From contig JBHJOH010000109.1 of assembly GCA_050329955.1 (NCBI GenBank), positions 1 through 23,721 of the forward strand: DNA of 23,721 nucleotides, written 5' to 3'. The position numbers and the translations under genes were made by a program. Below, in pieces: positions 7,539-14,829 of the stretch (position 1 is the stretch's first letter; each line of letters begins with the position of its first letter). The notes beneath the pieces are model-generated. The model made no database searches. It saw only the letters and a program-made list of their open reading frames with translations, and was not told where the DNA came from. This stretch comes from JAOUGY01 sp050329955. Its GTDB lineage: Bacteria; Actinomycetota; Acidimicrobiia; Spongiisociales; ZC4RG35.

Positions 7539-8236
7539 GCACCGATCACGTCATCGCCGGACAGATCGACTACTACCGGGCCCGCGCCGCCGAATACGAC
7601 TCCTGGTTCAATCGCACCGGCCGCTACGACAAAGGCGAGGCGGTGAACCAGGCCTGGTTCGACGAGGCAGCGGTGGTGCGGGCCGACCTCGCCGGGGTGC
7701 CAATCGACGTCGCCGACGTGTTGGAACTGGCACCCGGCACCGGCATCTGGACCGAACAGCTGGTGAAACGAGCCCGGCATGTGACGGCGGTCGACGCCTC
7801 ACCCGAGATGGTCGACATCAACCGGGTCCGCCTCGGCGTCGACGCCGGGAAGGTCGCCTACGTGATCGCCGACCTTTTCGCCTGGGAGCCCGCCCAGACC
7901 TACGACGCAGTGGTGTTCTGCTTCTGGATCAGCCACATCCCCCAACGCCTGCTCGACGGATTCCTTTCCAACGTGGCCCAAGCGCTGCGGCCCGGAGGCT
8001 CGGTGTTCTTTCTCGACGCCCAGCGCGAACCGGCGTCGCAGGCGATCGACCACGTGCTGCCCGACCAGGGCAGCGAGGTGATGGCCCGCAAACTCGACGA
8101 TGGCCGGGAGTTCACCATCGTCAAGAACTTCTGGGAGGCCGCCGATCTCGAACGACGCTGCTCGGCAGTCGGTCTGGACGTAGAAGTGAGGACGACGGAG
8201 CGGTTCTTCATGTACGGCGTAGGCATCAAGAGCTAG
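7535..8236 (+). CDS. Class I SAM-dependent methyltransferase
   Basis: A 233-residue protein. The SAM-binding motif I is VLELAPGTGIW (62-72), the acidic residue after strand 2 is D87 in VTAVDASPEM, and later segments ALRPGGSVFFLD and SHIPQRLLDGFL fit the Methyltransf_11/25 fold. The N-terminus has the common YYRARAAEYDSWF start. The GTG at 7535 overlaps the MFS stop as GTGA, which argues for coupled translation and against the longer frame beginning at 7499. The substrate is a small molecule at a guess. Coupling to an exporter-like MFS gene makes modification plus efflux of the same compound a reasonable hypothesis. Confidence 0.87.
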   Translation: MSTDHVIAGQIDYYRARAAEYDSWFNRTGRYDKGEAVNQAWFDEAAVVRADLAGVPIDVADVLELAPGTGIWTEQLVKRARHVTAVDASPEMVDINRVRLGVDAGKVAYVIADLFAWEPAQTYDAVVFCFWISHIPQRLLDGFLSNVAQALRPGGSVFFLDAQREPASQAIDHVLPDQGSEVMARKLDDGREFTIVKNFWEAADLERRCSAVGLDVEVRTTERFFMYGVGIKS

Positions 8237-8280
8237 GAGCGAGCAGCGAGGAGCCGTAACGCGCTTGTGGAACGGGTTCC

Positions 8281-8330
8281 GGCTTCTGGGCCTCCGGCTT
8301 CGGGCCTCTGGCCTCCTGCCTCTGCTCTCC
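8281..8330. repeat. CT-rich period-7 repeat tract
   Basis: The spacer between the convergent methyltransferase and DASS genes splits into heptads: GGCTTCT, GGCCTCC, GGCTTCG, GGCCTCT, GGCCTCC, TGCCTCT, GCTCTCC, with one extra G after the first. A shorter purine run (GGAGCGA, GCAGCGA, GGAGCCG) precedes it. I see no T-tailed hairpin. Confidence 0.6.
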
Positions 8331-8333
8331 CCG

Positions 8334-10007
8334 CTACACCACCCCGAGAAGCCCCCACATCCAGGTGACAACGGTGACGAGCAGGACGACGCCGGCGATG
8401 TCCAACACGATGCCGGTGCGGAAGATCTCGCGAGCGGTGAACAGCTTGGTGGAGTAGGCGATCATGGTGGGCGGGGTGCCGATCACCAGGGCGAAGTCGA
8501 TCGACGAGGCGATGGCCACGACCACCACCAGCATCACCGGGTCCACCCCCAGGATGGCGGCGAGGGGGATGGCGAGGGGGATCATCATCGCCGCCGTTGC
8601 CGTGTTCGACGCAACCGTCGTCAATGCCAGGGTGGCGACGGCCACCACACCCACCCCGACCGGGGCGGGCACCGACTCGAGGCCGGCGAGCCGGGTGGCC
8701 AGCCAATCCGAGGTGCCGGTCTCCGTGAGGAACACGCCCAGAGCGAGACCGCCCCCGAAGGTGAGCAGTGACGACCACGAGATGTTGGCCAGGTCGTCGG
8801 CGTCGACCCGGCGGATCAGGGCGAGTGCGACCGCTCCGGCCAGCGCCACGATCCCGGTGTCGACCTCGTGCCAGATCTCGGTGAGCCAGCCGATCATCAC
8901 CAACGTAAACACGGCCAGCACCGCCAGCTGGGGGCGGGTCATGCGCCCCGTCCGGTGCAGTTCCTCACGGGCGGCTTCCCGCACCTGCCGGAACGTGGCC
9001 GGGTCGATCGACACGTCCATCCGCCACCACAGGTACACCGCCATCAGTGGAAGCAGTACCACCACCATCGGCAAACCGAAGGCGAACCAGTCGACGAAGG
9101 AGATCCGCTCCCCGGCGAACGACTCCAGGAACTCGATCGCCAACGGATTGGCCGGGGTGCCGATCGCAGAACCCACCCCGCCGAGGGTGGCGGCATAGGC
9201 GATGCCGAGCACGGCCCCCTTGCGGTATCCGGGGTGCTGGATGGGGGCGGTGACGCCCAGGGCGATCGGCACCATCACCGCCGCCGCAGCCGTGTTCGAC
9301 ATCCACATCGACATGAAGGCCGACACCGCCATCACCCCGAACAGGAGGGTGGCGGGGGAGCGGCCGATGGCGGTGACCAGTGACACCGCCGCCACCCGGT
9401 CGAGCCTGACCTTCTTCATGGCTTCGGCCATCAGGAAACCACCGAAAAACAGGGCGATGATCGGATGGAAGAACGGGGCCAGGGCGTCGTCGGCGGGTCC
9501 GACCCCCAACGCCACCACCACGATCGGTATCACCAGCGAGGTCACGAACAGGGGGAGGGCCTCGGTGACCCACATCACCACCACAAAACCGAGCAGGGCA
9601 AGGATCACGGCCGAGTCCGAAGGGGCCCGTCGACCCGCCTCCGCGACACCTCCGGCCTCGTCGAAGCTCAGCACCGGGATCCGCTCGACCCGGCCATCGG
9701 CCAGCACCAGCTCCACCGTCACCGGTTCATCGGAGCTCACCAGGGCGGTGAAGCGACCCTCGAGCGGGATTCCCGTCGATAGCTCGACGCTCACCCGGCC
9801 CTCCGCCAGCACCAGAGGATCCGCTGACCCGACCGGTACCGACTGGTCGAACACGACACCGCCTGAGTCCGACACCACCAGGCGCCCTTGCCCCGCCGGC
9901 CAGTCGGCGGGGGCGACCAGCCACCCGGCGACGGCCACTAGGGCCGCCACCACCAGTGGCTTCCACCTGACCTCGTCCCGTTTCGTGACCGCCGACTCAG
10001 TCTCCAC
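8334..10007 (-). CDS. DASS/SLC13 family anion (dicarboxylate-type) transporter with a soluble insert
   Basis: A 557-residue membrane protein of the divalent anion:Na+ symporter family. Both family SNT motifs are present, MWMSNTAAAAVM (SNT 237-239) and TTVASNTATAAMM (467-469), along with GTPANPLA and GTPPTMIAYST at the re-entrant loops. SNT motifs hold Na+ and a carboxylate in the VcINDY structure. Between the first membrane segment (about 16-34) and the second (about 132-150), residues 38-125 are polar and beta-rich. That region probably forms a small folded domain outside the membrane; most family members go straight from one segment to the next. The start is GTG 10007 with no strong ribosome site. 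Likely substrates are C4-dicarboxylates, citrate or sulfate; I cannot choose. Confidence 0.9.
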   Translation of the reverse strand: METESAVTKRDEVRWKPLVVAALVAVAGWLVAPADWPAGQGRLVVSDSGGVVFDQSVPVGSADPLVLAEGRVSVELSTGIPLEGRFTALVSSDEPVTVELVLADGRVERIPVLSFDEAGGVAEAGRRAPSDSAVILALLGFVVVMWVTEALPLFVTSLVIPIVVVALGVGPADDALAPFFHPIIALFFGGFLMAEAMKKVRLDRVAAVSLVTAIGRSPATLLFGVMAVSAFMSMWMSNTAAAAVMVPIALGVTAPIQHPGYRKGAVLGIAYAATLGGVGSAIGTPANPLAIEFLESFAGERISFVDWFAFGLPMVVVLLPLMAVYLWWRMDVSIDPATFRQVREAAREELHRTGRMTRPQLAVLAVFTLVMIGWLTEIWHEVDTGIVALAGAVALALIRRVDADDLANISWSSLLTFGGGLALGVFLTETGTSDWLATRLAGLESVPAPVGVGVVAVATLALTTVASNTATAAMMIPLAIPLAAILGVDPVMLVVVVAIASSIDFALVIGTPPTMIAYSTKLFTAREIFRTGIVLDIAGVVLLVTVVTWMWGLLGVV

Positions 10008-10082
10008 CGTTCCAGCCTGCCAAACCCGCCGGCCGCCCGCCAGGGCACAAAGACGCCGGGTTTAGCTGGGAGTTCCCGACGG

Positions 10083-10106
10083 GTTTGGGAGACCAACGCC
10101 CGGGTA
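10083..10106 (+). promoter_or_regulatory. SigB-type (general stress) promoter of csbD
   Basis: GTTT at 10083-10086 and GGGTA at 10102-10106 are separated by 15 nt. This matches the GTTT-N14-17-GGGTA pattern of SigB-family stress sigma factors in actinobacteria and Bacillus. It lies about 32 nt before the ATG of a CsbD gene, a family known to be SigB-controlled. Confidence 0.6.
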
Positions 10107-10138
10107 GTAACCGGACACGCCAGTCAAGGGAGACTGTG

Positions 10139-10333
10139 ATGAATGACAGCACCAAGCTGAAGTGGGAAGGCCGCTGGGACCAGCTCAAGGGCAAAGCCAA
10201 GCAGAGCTGGGGCGACCTGACCGACGACGACATGGACGTCGCCGAGGGGAACTGGGAGGAGTTCGTGGGACGCATCAAGCAGCGCACCGGCGAAACCCAG
10301 GAAGAGATCGAGCGCAGGCTCGACCGCGACTGA
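10139..10333 (+). CDS. CsbD family general stress protein
   Basis: A 64-residue, highly charged protein: MNDSTKLKWEGRWDQLKGKA, then KQSWGDLTDDDMDVAEGNWE and the FVGRIKQRTGETQEEIERRL helix. This is the full CsbD layout, in which a two-helix hairpin unit ends in the W/G-rich linker. CsbD proteins are small, abundant stress proteins of unclear function, induced by SigB in Bacillus. AAGGGAG lies 6 nt before the ATG. The frame could open upstream at 10085, but the family start and ribosome site fix 10139. It stands alone as a single-gene unit, with its own promoter before it and two strong hairpins after it. Confidence 0.93.
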   Translation: MNDSTKLKWEGRWDQLKGKAKQSWGDLTDDDMDVAEGNWEEFVGRIKQRTGETQEEIERRLDRD

Positions 10334-10340
10334 CCCAGGT

Positions 10341-10360
10341 GTCGGTGGGAGACCACCGAC
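10341..10360 (+). terminator. First hairpin after csbD
   Basis: GTCGGTGG and CCACCGAC form a perfect 8-bp stem closed by a GAGA (GNRA) tetraloop, 8 nt after the csbD stop codon. There is no T-tract, which is usual for many high-GC terminators. Confidence 0.55.
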
Positions 10361-10366
10361 GGGGCA

Positions 10367-10402
10367 CCGGAGGCCACGAACCCACACGTTCGTGGCCTCC
10401 GG
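10367..10402 (+). terminator. Second, long hairpin after csbD
   Basis: CCGGAGGCCACGAAC and its exact complement pair over 15 bp around a 6-nt loop (10382-10387). Two successive perfect hairpins make a strong end to the csbD transcript and insulate the hydrolase gene. They may also stabilise the 3' end of the mRNA. Confidence 0.65.
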
Positions 10403-10478
10403 CGCCGCCCACACCGGACGCGCCGATGAGAAGGAAGACGGGCATTCGGGACGGCACCGCCACCCAGCGGGTGGTTTC

Positions 10479-11342
10479 ATGCCGGTCATGAACATGATGG
10501 CCCCACTCCCCGGAGACACATCGGAACTGCATGTCGAACTGGCCACCGGCGTCACCCTGCGGGTACTGAGGCGGGGAAGCGGTCCCGCCCTGGTGATGGC
10601 GCCCGGGTGGACCTGCTCGGCCGACTTCTTCACCCATCAGTTGGCTGGACTCGCCGACACCCACGAGGTCATCGCCTACGACCCCCGCGGGCACGGCGGA
10701 TCCAGCAAGCCTCTCACCGGCAACAACTTCGCCCAGCGCGGTCGCGACCTCGCCGCCCTGCTCGATGCGCTCGGTCTGGGGCAGGTGATCCTGTTCGGGT
10801 GGTCGTTCGGTGTGTTCGACGTCCTCAGCTACATCCGAGACCACGGCACCGGGCGTCTCGCCGGGGTGATCCTGTGCGACGAGACCCCCACCTGCCCCGC
10901 CGATCCCTCCGACCCCGACGCCTGGGGAGAGGCGCCGCTCGCCCTCGACGGGATCGTGCTGTTCCTGCGACTCGCCATCGACGCCCGCACCGAGTTCTGG
11001 ACCGCCTACGCCAAGGAGATGGTGGGGCTGCCCGAGGAGACGCCCGACGATCACCCCGACGTTGCCCGCATCGTCGAGCTCGGTCTGCAGACCCCCGAGC
11101 ACGTCGCCGTGGCAACCATGGCCGACGGGGTGGCCACCGACCTGGCGGATGCAGCCCGTAGCGCTGCCGCAGCTGTCCCCACCCTGTTCATCGCCAAGGA
11201 GGGTTGGGCCGACGACGCCAAACGGTGGGTCGACGCCAACCTTCCGACCGCGGCATTCGCCACGATGCCGTTCCACATGGGGTTCGTGTCACATCCCGAC
11301 CAGTTCAACGCGACCATCGCAGGGTTCACCAGCGGGCTCTGA
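10479..11342 (+). CDS. Alpha/beta hydrolase
   Basis: A 287-residue protein of the alpha/beta-hydrolase fold. The nucleophile elbow is GWSFG (107-111) with S109. The strand before the oxyanion loop ends APGWTCSADFF, and YDPRGHGGSS at 67-76 is the usual lid-side motif. H266 in PFHMGFVSHPDQFN is the likely catalytic histidine. Such enzymes hydrolyse esters, amides or lactones, or act as haloperoxidase-like or dehalogenase enzymes. GGGTGG lies 5 nt upstream of ATG 10479; in-frame ATGs at 10488, 10494 and 10497 are alternatives. The longer frame from 10392 would run through the terminator hairpin, so it is unlikely. There is no signal peptide and no operon partner. Confidence 0.88.
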   Translation: MPVMNMMAPLPGDTSELHVELATGVTLRVLRRGSGPALVMAPGWTCSADFFTHQLAGLADTHEVIAYDPRGHGGSSKPLTGNNFAQRGRDLAALLDALGLGQVILFGWSFGVFDVLSYIRDHGTGRLAGVILCDETPTCPADPSDPDAWGEAPLALDGIVLFLRLAIDARTEFWTAYAKEMVGLPEETPDDHPDVARIVELGLQTPEHVAVATMADGVATDLADAARSAAAAVPTLFIAKEGWADDAKRWVDANLPTAAFATMPFHMGFVSHPDQFNATIAGFTSGL

Positions 11343-11644
11343 GAGCGCGGAAACCGCTCCCGCGGCTCGGCATTGGACGTCCCCGGTCACCCCGGCGGGT
11401 GTCATCAACGCGTAGGGGCGGGCGAGGTACGAGGCCGGTCGAAGCGACCGGACGCCCAAACCCGGGATGGCCAAGCCCCCGGAATCTGCGCCGTCGCGGC
11501 TTTCGGCGGTGGATGTGGGGTCCCTGCCCGAGTCGCCGGACGAGGTACGAGCGCGATGCCTGTGGCGGCTCGTCGCATGCGTGTTGCGTGTTGCGTCGAA
11601 CGTCGGACGTTCCTCCGGGTCGGACGTCGGACGTGGGTCGCTGC
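11343..11644. other. Intergenic spacer without a supportable gene
   Basis: This spacer lies between the convergent hydrolase and GH1 genes. It holds a small hairpin (CCGGTCG/CGACCGG, 11435-11451), an 11-bp direct repeat CGAGGTACGAG at 11423 and 11541, and the heptad tract at 11579-11641. Frames here lack family features, and I take them as chance. Confidence 0.6.
11579..11641. repeat. Nine-unit period-7 repeat tract
   Basis: Nine heptads in unbroken register: GCGTGTT twice, GCGTCGA, ACGTCGG, ACGTTCC, TCCGGGT, CGGACGT twice, GGGTCGC. Adjacent units are identical or drift gradually, as expected from slippage followed by decay. Confidence 0.65.
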
Positions 11645-12916
11645 TCAGTCGAGGGCGTTCGTCTGAGCAATCTGTCCCAGCAGCCGTGCAGACGGCTTGG
11701 GCGTGCGCACCTGGGTGGCGCGGTCCACCCCGATGAGACCGAACTGCATGCGGTATCCGAGCGCCCACTCGAAGTTGTCGAACGCCGACCAGTGGATGTA
11801 GCCGCGCAGCGGGACACCGTCGGCGATCACCTGATGCAGTGACGCCAACCCCTTGGTGATGAACTCCACCCGGTCGGCATCGTCGGTGGCGGCGATCCCG
11901 TGCTCTGTGACCACCAGATCTTTTCCGGGCAACAGCTGGGAGGCCCGTCGTACCGTGGCGGCGATCGCCTCGGGCCGGAACTCGTAGCCCATGTCGGTGC
12001 GGCGGATGGCGCCGCCCCGCTGGGTTTCGGCGAAGTCGGAGGTGCGCGACCGGATCAGTCGTGGCAGGAACGTCCGGCGGATCGGCGCCACCCCCACCAG
12101 CGCCCTGATGAACGGTGCCGTCCAACCGGGCGCCTCCACCGGGACCCGGGTGTAGGTCTGGACCCCCACGAAGTCGTCGCCGTCGCACACCTCGAAGAAC
12201 ACGTCCTCGTTGAACTTGCGGAGATACTCCATCAGCGGGCGGCCCGCATCATTCGCCTCGTACTCGGTCATGGCATGGGTGGCGCCCACCTTGGCTTGCG
12301 GCCGCACATCCTTGACGGCGTCCCGGCCGGCTACGTGGCACAGTCGGAGCTCGTTGATGGCCCGATGCCACGAGTCGGTGTCGGTGGTGCCCGGAGGCCA
12401 ACCGAACGCTCCCAGGTAGCCACCCATCGCCAGCACTCCGGGTTCGTTGATGGTGCAGTACCAGTCGACCATGTCCTCCATCGCCGTGGCCACCGCCCGG
12501 CAGTAGCGCTCGAACAGCACGGGCGCCTCCGGCGACAGGAACCCGCCCTTGGCGGCGAACCAGCGGGGGATGGTGAAGTGATGGAGCGTGACCATCGGCT
12601 CCATGCCATGCGACCGTACCGCCGTCACCACCGCCCGGTAGTGACGCAGCGCCTCGCTGTCGAAGACGCCCTCCTCGGGCTCGATCCGCGCCCATTCCAC
12701 CGAGAAGCGGTACACCCCGAAACCGAGTTTCGCCAGCAGTGCGATGTCGTCGCGGTAGCGGGTGAACTGATCGATGGCCGCCCCGCTCGGCTCCGCCACC
12801 GGCGTGCCGGGCCGGTGCTCCCATTCCCACCAGTCGGTGTTGGTGTTGCCTCCCTCCACCTGGTGAGCGGCAGTAGCGGTGCCCCACATGAACCCGTCGG
12901 GAAACTGGAGTGCCAT
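11645..12916 (-). CDS. Glycoside hydrolase family 1 beta-glycosidase
   Basis: A 423-residue GH1 enzyme that hydrolyses beta-linked glucosides or related sugars with retention of configuration. The N-terminus FPDGFMWGTATAAHQVEGG carries the substrate-binding Q19. The acid/base is E158 in TINEPG and the nucleophile is E338 in VVTEHG; the usual residue after that Glu is Asn, and here it is His. HWSAFDNFEWALGY at 375-388 is the conserved sugar-binding strand. ATG 12916 is chosen because the GH1 fold starts directly there and TACCAT lies 7 nt upstream. The longer frame from 13252 adds sequence unlike the family. No signal peptide, so it is cytoplasmic. It is divergent from the family-5 ABC importer, suggesting that importer supplies its substrate. 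Confidence 0.93.
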   Translation of the reverse strand: MALQFPDGFMWGTATAAHQVEGGNTNTDWWEWEHRPGTPVAEPSGAAIDQFTRYRDDIALLAKLGFGVYRFSVEWARIEPEEGVFDSEALRHYRAVVTAVRSHGMEPMVTLHHFTIPRWFAAKGGFLSPEAPVLFERYCRAVATAMEDMVDWYCTINEPGVLAMGGYLGAFGWPPGTTDTDSWHRAINELRLCHVAGRDAVKDVRPQAKVGATHAMTEYEANDAGRPLMEYLRKFNEDVFFEVCDGDDFVGVQTYTRVPVEAPGWTAPFIRALVGVAPIRRTFLPRLIRSRTSDFAETQRGGAIRRTDMGYEFRPEAIAATVRRASQLLPGKDLVVTEHGIAATDDADRVEFITKGLASLHQVIADGVPLRGYIHWSAFDNFEWALGYRMQFGLIGVDRATQVRTPKPSARLLGQIAQTNALD

Positions 12917-12923
12917 GAAGATG

Positions 12924-12929
12924 ATGGTA
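12924..12929 (-). promoter_or_regulatory. -10 box of a leaderless promoter for the GH1 gene
   Basis: TACCAT ends 7 nt before ATG 12916 on the minus strand, and no ribosome site is present. The palindrome at 12943-12954 covers the -35 region. Confidence 0.55.
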
Positions 12930-12940
12930 TCCGAGGAGCT

Positions 12941-12954
12941 TGACGGTTGACCGT
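12941..12954. promoter_or_regulatory. Possible operator over the GH1 -35 region
   Basis: ACGGT-TG-ACCGT is a perfect inverted repeat at 12943-12954. On the minus strand the string TCAACCGTCA lies 11 nt before the -10 box. The same TCAAC(C/G)GTCA-N11-TANNNT layout occurs at the EEP gene (20014-20040). Confidence 0.35.
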
Positions 12955-13007
12955 TGGCGGGTCGAGGGATGGGAATCCGATTGCACGGGTCGCCAAGTCT
13001 CACCTTA

Positions 13008-13021
13008 TGCACATTCGTGCA
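13008..13021. promoter_or_regulatory. Possible operator in the GH1/ABC divergent region
   Basis: TGCAC-ATTC-GTGCA is an inverted repeat with 5-bp arms. TTGCACG recurs in the opposite orientation at 12981-12987. LacI- or GntR-type sugar regulators bind sites of this kind; no regulator gene is in the window. Confidence 0.3.
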
Positions 13022-13081
13022 AGAGGTGGAGGCTGCCGGGCCTTCGGTCCCGGTGGCTGCTGGGCCGCGGTGACGACACGT

Positions 13082-13096
13082 GAGAGTTAACCTCTC
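13082..13096. promoter_or_regulatory. Possible operator upstream of the ABC operon
   Basis: GAGAG-TTAAC-CTCTC is an inverted repeat about 90 nt before the lipoprotein gene. The spacer 12930-13182 also has a cTTCGg-loop hairpin at 13036-13053 and no coding gene. Confidence 0.3.
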
Positions 13097-13182
13097 GTTC
13101 ATCGAAAAGGACCGATTCGCATCCGGTCGGGTCTCAATGAGGAGGGTACGTTCCCGCGGTCGGTTTGAACGAGGAGTCAGGC

Positions 13183-14796
13183 ATGATGCGCATCGATGGA
13201 CCGAAGCGGGTATCGGCGGCCCGAAACGTGGCACGTGTGGTGGCGATCGCACTGGTGCTGGTGGCTTGTGGCGGGGATGCCGGGAGTGACGACGACCCGG
13301 CCGATACCGCCCAACCCGAGACGACCGCCTCCGAATCGGGTGGAGGCGAGCTGGTGGTCTCGCTTCCGAACCAACCGAGCGCCATCGACCCGGTGAACGC
13401 TCCCGACGTCGTGGCGGGCAACGTCGCCTGGCAGATGTTCGACGCCCTCGCCTTCATCAACGAGGACGGCGAGATCGAGCCCGCCCTGGCCGAGTCGTGG
13501 GAAGTCTCCGAGGACGGTCGAACCTACACCTTCACCCTCCGTCAGGGTGTCACCTTCCACAACGGCGAGCCGTTCAACGCCGATGCCGTGGTGTTCACCT
13601 GGAACGCCGGTAAGAACCCCGAGAACTACTACTTCGACACCTTCGAACTCGCCAGCAATGTCGAGGCGATCGACGAGTTCACCGTCGCCATCACCACCGA
13701 TGAGCCGAACGCTCTCTTCCTCAGCCAGGTGGCGGCCAGCTGGCCGATGTTCCCGCCCGGGTACTACGAGGAGGTCGGCCTCCAGGGCTTCGCCCAGGCG
13801 CCGATGGGCACAGGGGCGTTCCAGTTCGTCGAGTGGGTGCAGGGCGACCGGATCGTGCTGGAGGCCTTCGAGGGCTACTGGCGGGAGGGCTACCCGAAGA
13901 TCGACCGGGTTGTGTTCCGGCCCATCCCCGAGTCCTCGACACGGGCCGCAGCCATCCGGACCGGCGACGTCGACATCGTCAGCCGGCTCACCCCGGAGGA
14001 GGCGGCGACGCTCGAAGCGGTCGACGGGGTCGAAGTGGTCACGTACGCCAACAACCGTGTGTACTACATCGCCTTCAACAACCTCACCTCCGGAGTCGGC
14101 CAGCCCACCGAGGACCCGCTCGTCCGACAGGCGCTCAATCATGCGGTCGACAAGCAGTCGATCCTCGATGCGCTCTTCGCAGGAACCGGGCGGGTGCCGA
14201 CGGCGCTGCTCACCCCCGGCGATGTCGGGTACGACGACGCCATCGAGGCCTATGCATACGACCCCGACCGGGCCCGGGAACTTCTGGCCGAGGCCGGATA
14301 CGCCGACGGCTTCGACATGGAGATGAGTTGCCCGTCGGATGCGTACACCAACTTCGTCGAGGTGTGCGAAGCCGTGGCCGCCCAGCTGACCGAAGTGGGC
14401 GTGAACGTTTCGCTCGGAGTGATGGAGTCGGGTGCCTACTGGGACCTCCAGGCCGAGAAGCAGCTACCGCCGATGTTCGGTGACAGCTGGTCGGCCAACT
14501 CCAACGAGGCCAGCGCCTACGACCGGCTGTTCGGGGCGCTGGGCGGCGAGGGCGCCAGCTTCTCCGCCTGGTCGGACCCCGAGATCGACCGGCTCATGGG
14601 CGACATCATCGTCACCCTCGACGACGGCGAGCGGGCCTCGATCTTCACCGAGATCCACCGCAGGCTGCACGAGGACCCACCCTTCATCTACCTCTACGAG
14701 CCGGAGACGATCGAGGCCATCACCGACCGGGTCGAGAACTACCGGCCCCGCTCGGCAGAGGACTACTGGCTGTGGGCAGTCGAGCTGGCAGGGTGA
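13183..14796 (+). CDS. ABC transporter substrate-binding lipoprotein, family 5
   Basis: A 537-residue extracytoplasmic binding protein of the SBP_bac_5 (DppA/OppA) family. The signal peptide has a basic start and hydrophobic core ending LVLVACGG; the lipobox LVAC places the lipidated cysteine at C29. An acidic, Ser/Thr-rich linker follows. Family landmarks include ALAESWEVSEDGRTYTFTLR, the FHNGEPFNADAVVFTW segment, and the late DDGERASIFTEIHRRLHEDP region. GAGGAG lies 6 nt before ATG 13183, so I prefer it to the TTG at 13165. Family members bind peptides, but also cello-oligosaccharides, nickel or opines. The divergent GH1 gene makes a glycoside plausible. It is the first gene of a five-gene operon. 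Confidence 0.92.
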   Translation: MMRIDGPKRVSAARNVARVVAIALVLVACGGDAGSDDDPADTAQPETTASESGGGELVVSLPNQPSAIDPVNAPDVVAGNVAWQMFDALAFINEDGEIEPALAESWEVSEDGRTYTFTLRQGVTFHNGEPFNADAVVFTWNAGKNPENYYFDTFELASNVEAIDEFTVAITTDEPNALFLSQVAASWPMFPPGYYEEVGLQGFAQAPMGTGAFQFVEWVQGDRIVLEAFEGYWREGYPKIDRVVFRPIPESSTRAAAIRTGDVDIVSRLTPEEAATLEAVDGVEVVTYANNRVYYIAFNNLTSGVGQPTEDPLVRQALNHAVDKQSILDALFAGTGRVPTALLTPGDVGYDDAIEAYAYDPDRARELLAEAGYADGFDMEMSCPSDAYTNFVEVCEAVAAQLTEVGVNVSLGVMESGAYWDLQAEKQLPPMFGDSWSANSNEASAYDRLFGALGGEGASFSAWSDPEIDRLMGDIIVTLDDGERASIFTEIHRRLHEDPPFIYLYEPETIEAITDRVENYRPRSAEDYWLWAVELAG

Positions 14797-14829
14797 CCGA
14801 GGAGGTCACGGCGTGAGCCGGAGCGTCGG

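Noticed and set aside
11467..11736. Small plus-strand gene in the hydrolase-GH1 spacer
   Set aside because: No start signal or family motif; it overlaps the heptad repeat tract and the end of the GH1 gene.
12917..13252. N-terminal extension of the GH1 gene to 13252
   Set aside because: The GH1 barrel starts right at MALQFPDGF; the extension lacks a signal peptide and would cross the divergent promoter region.
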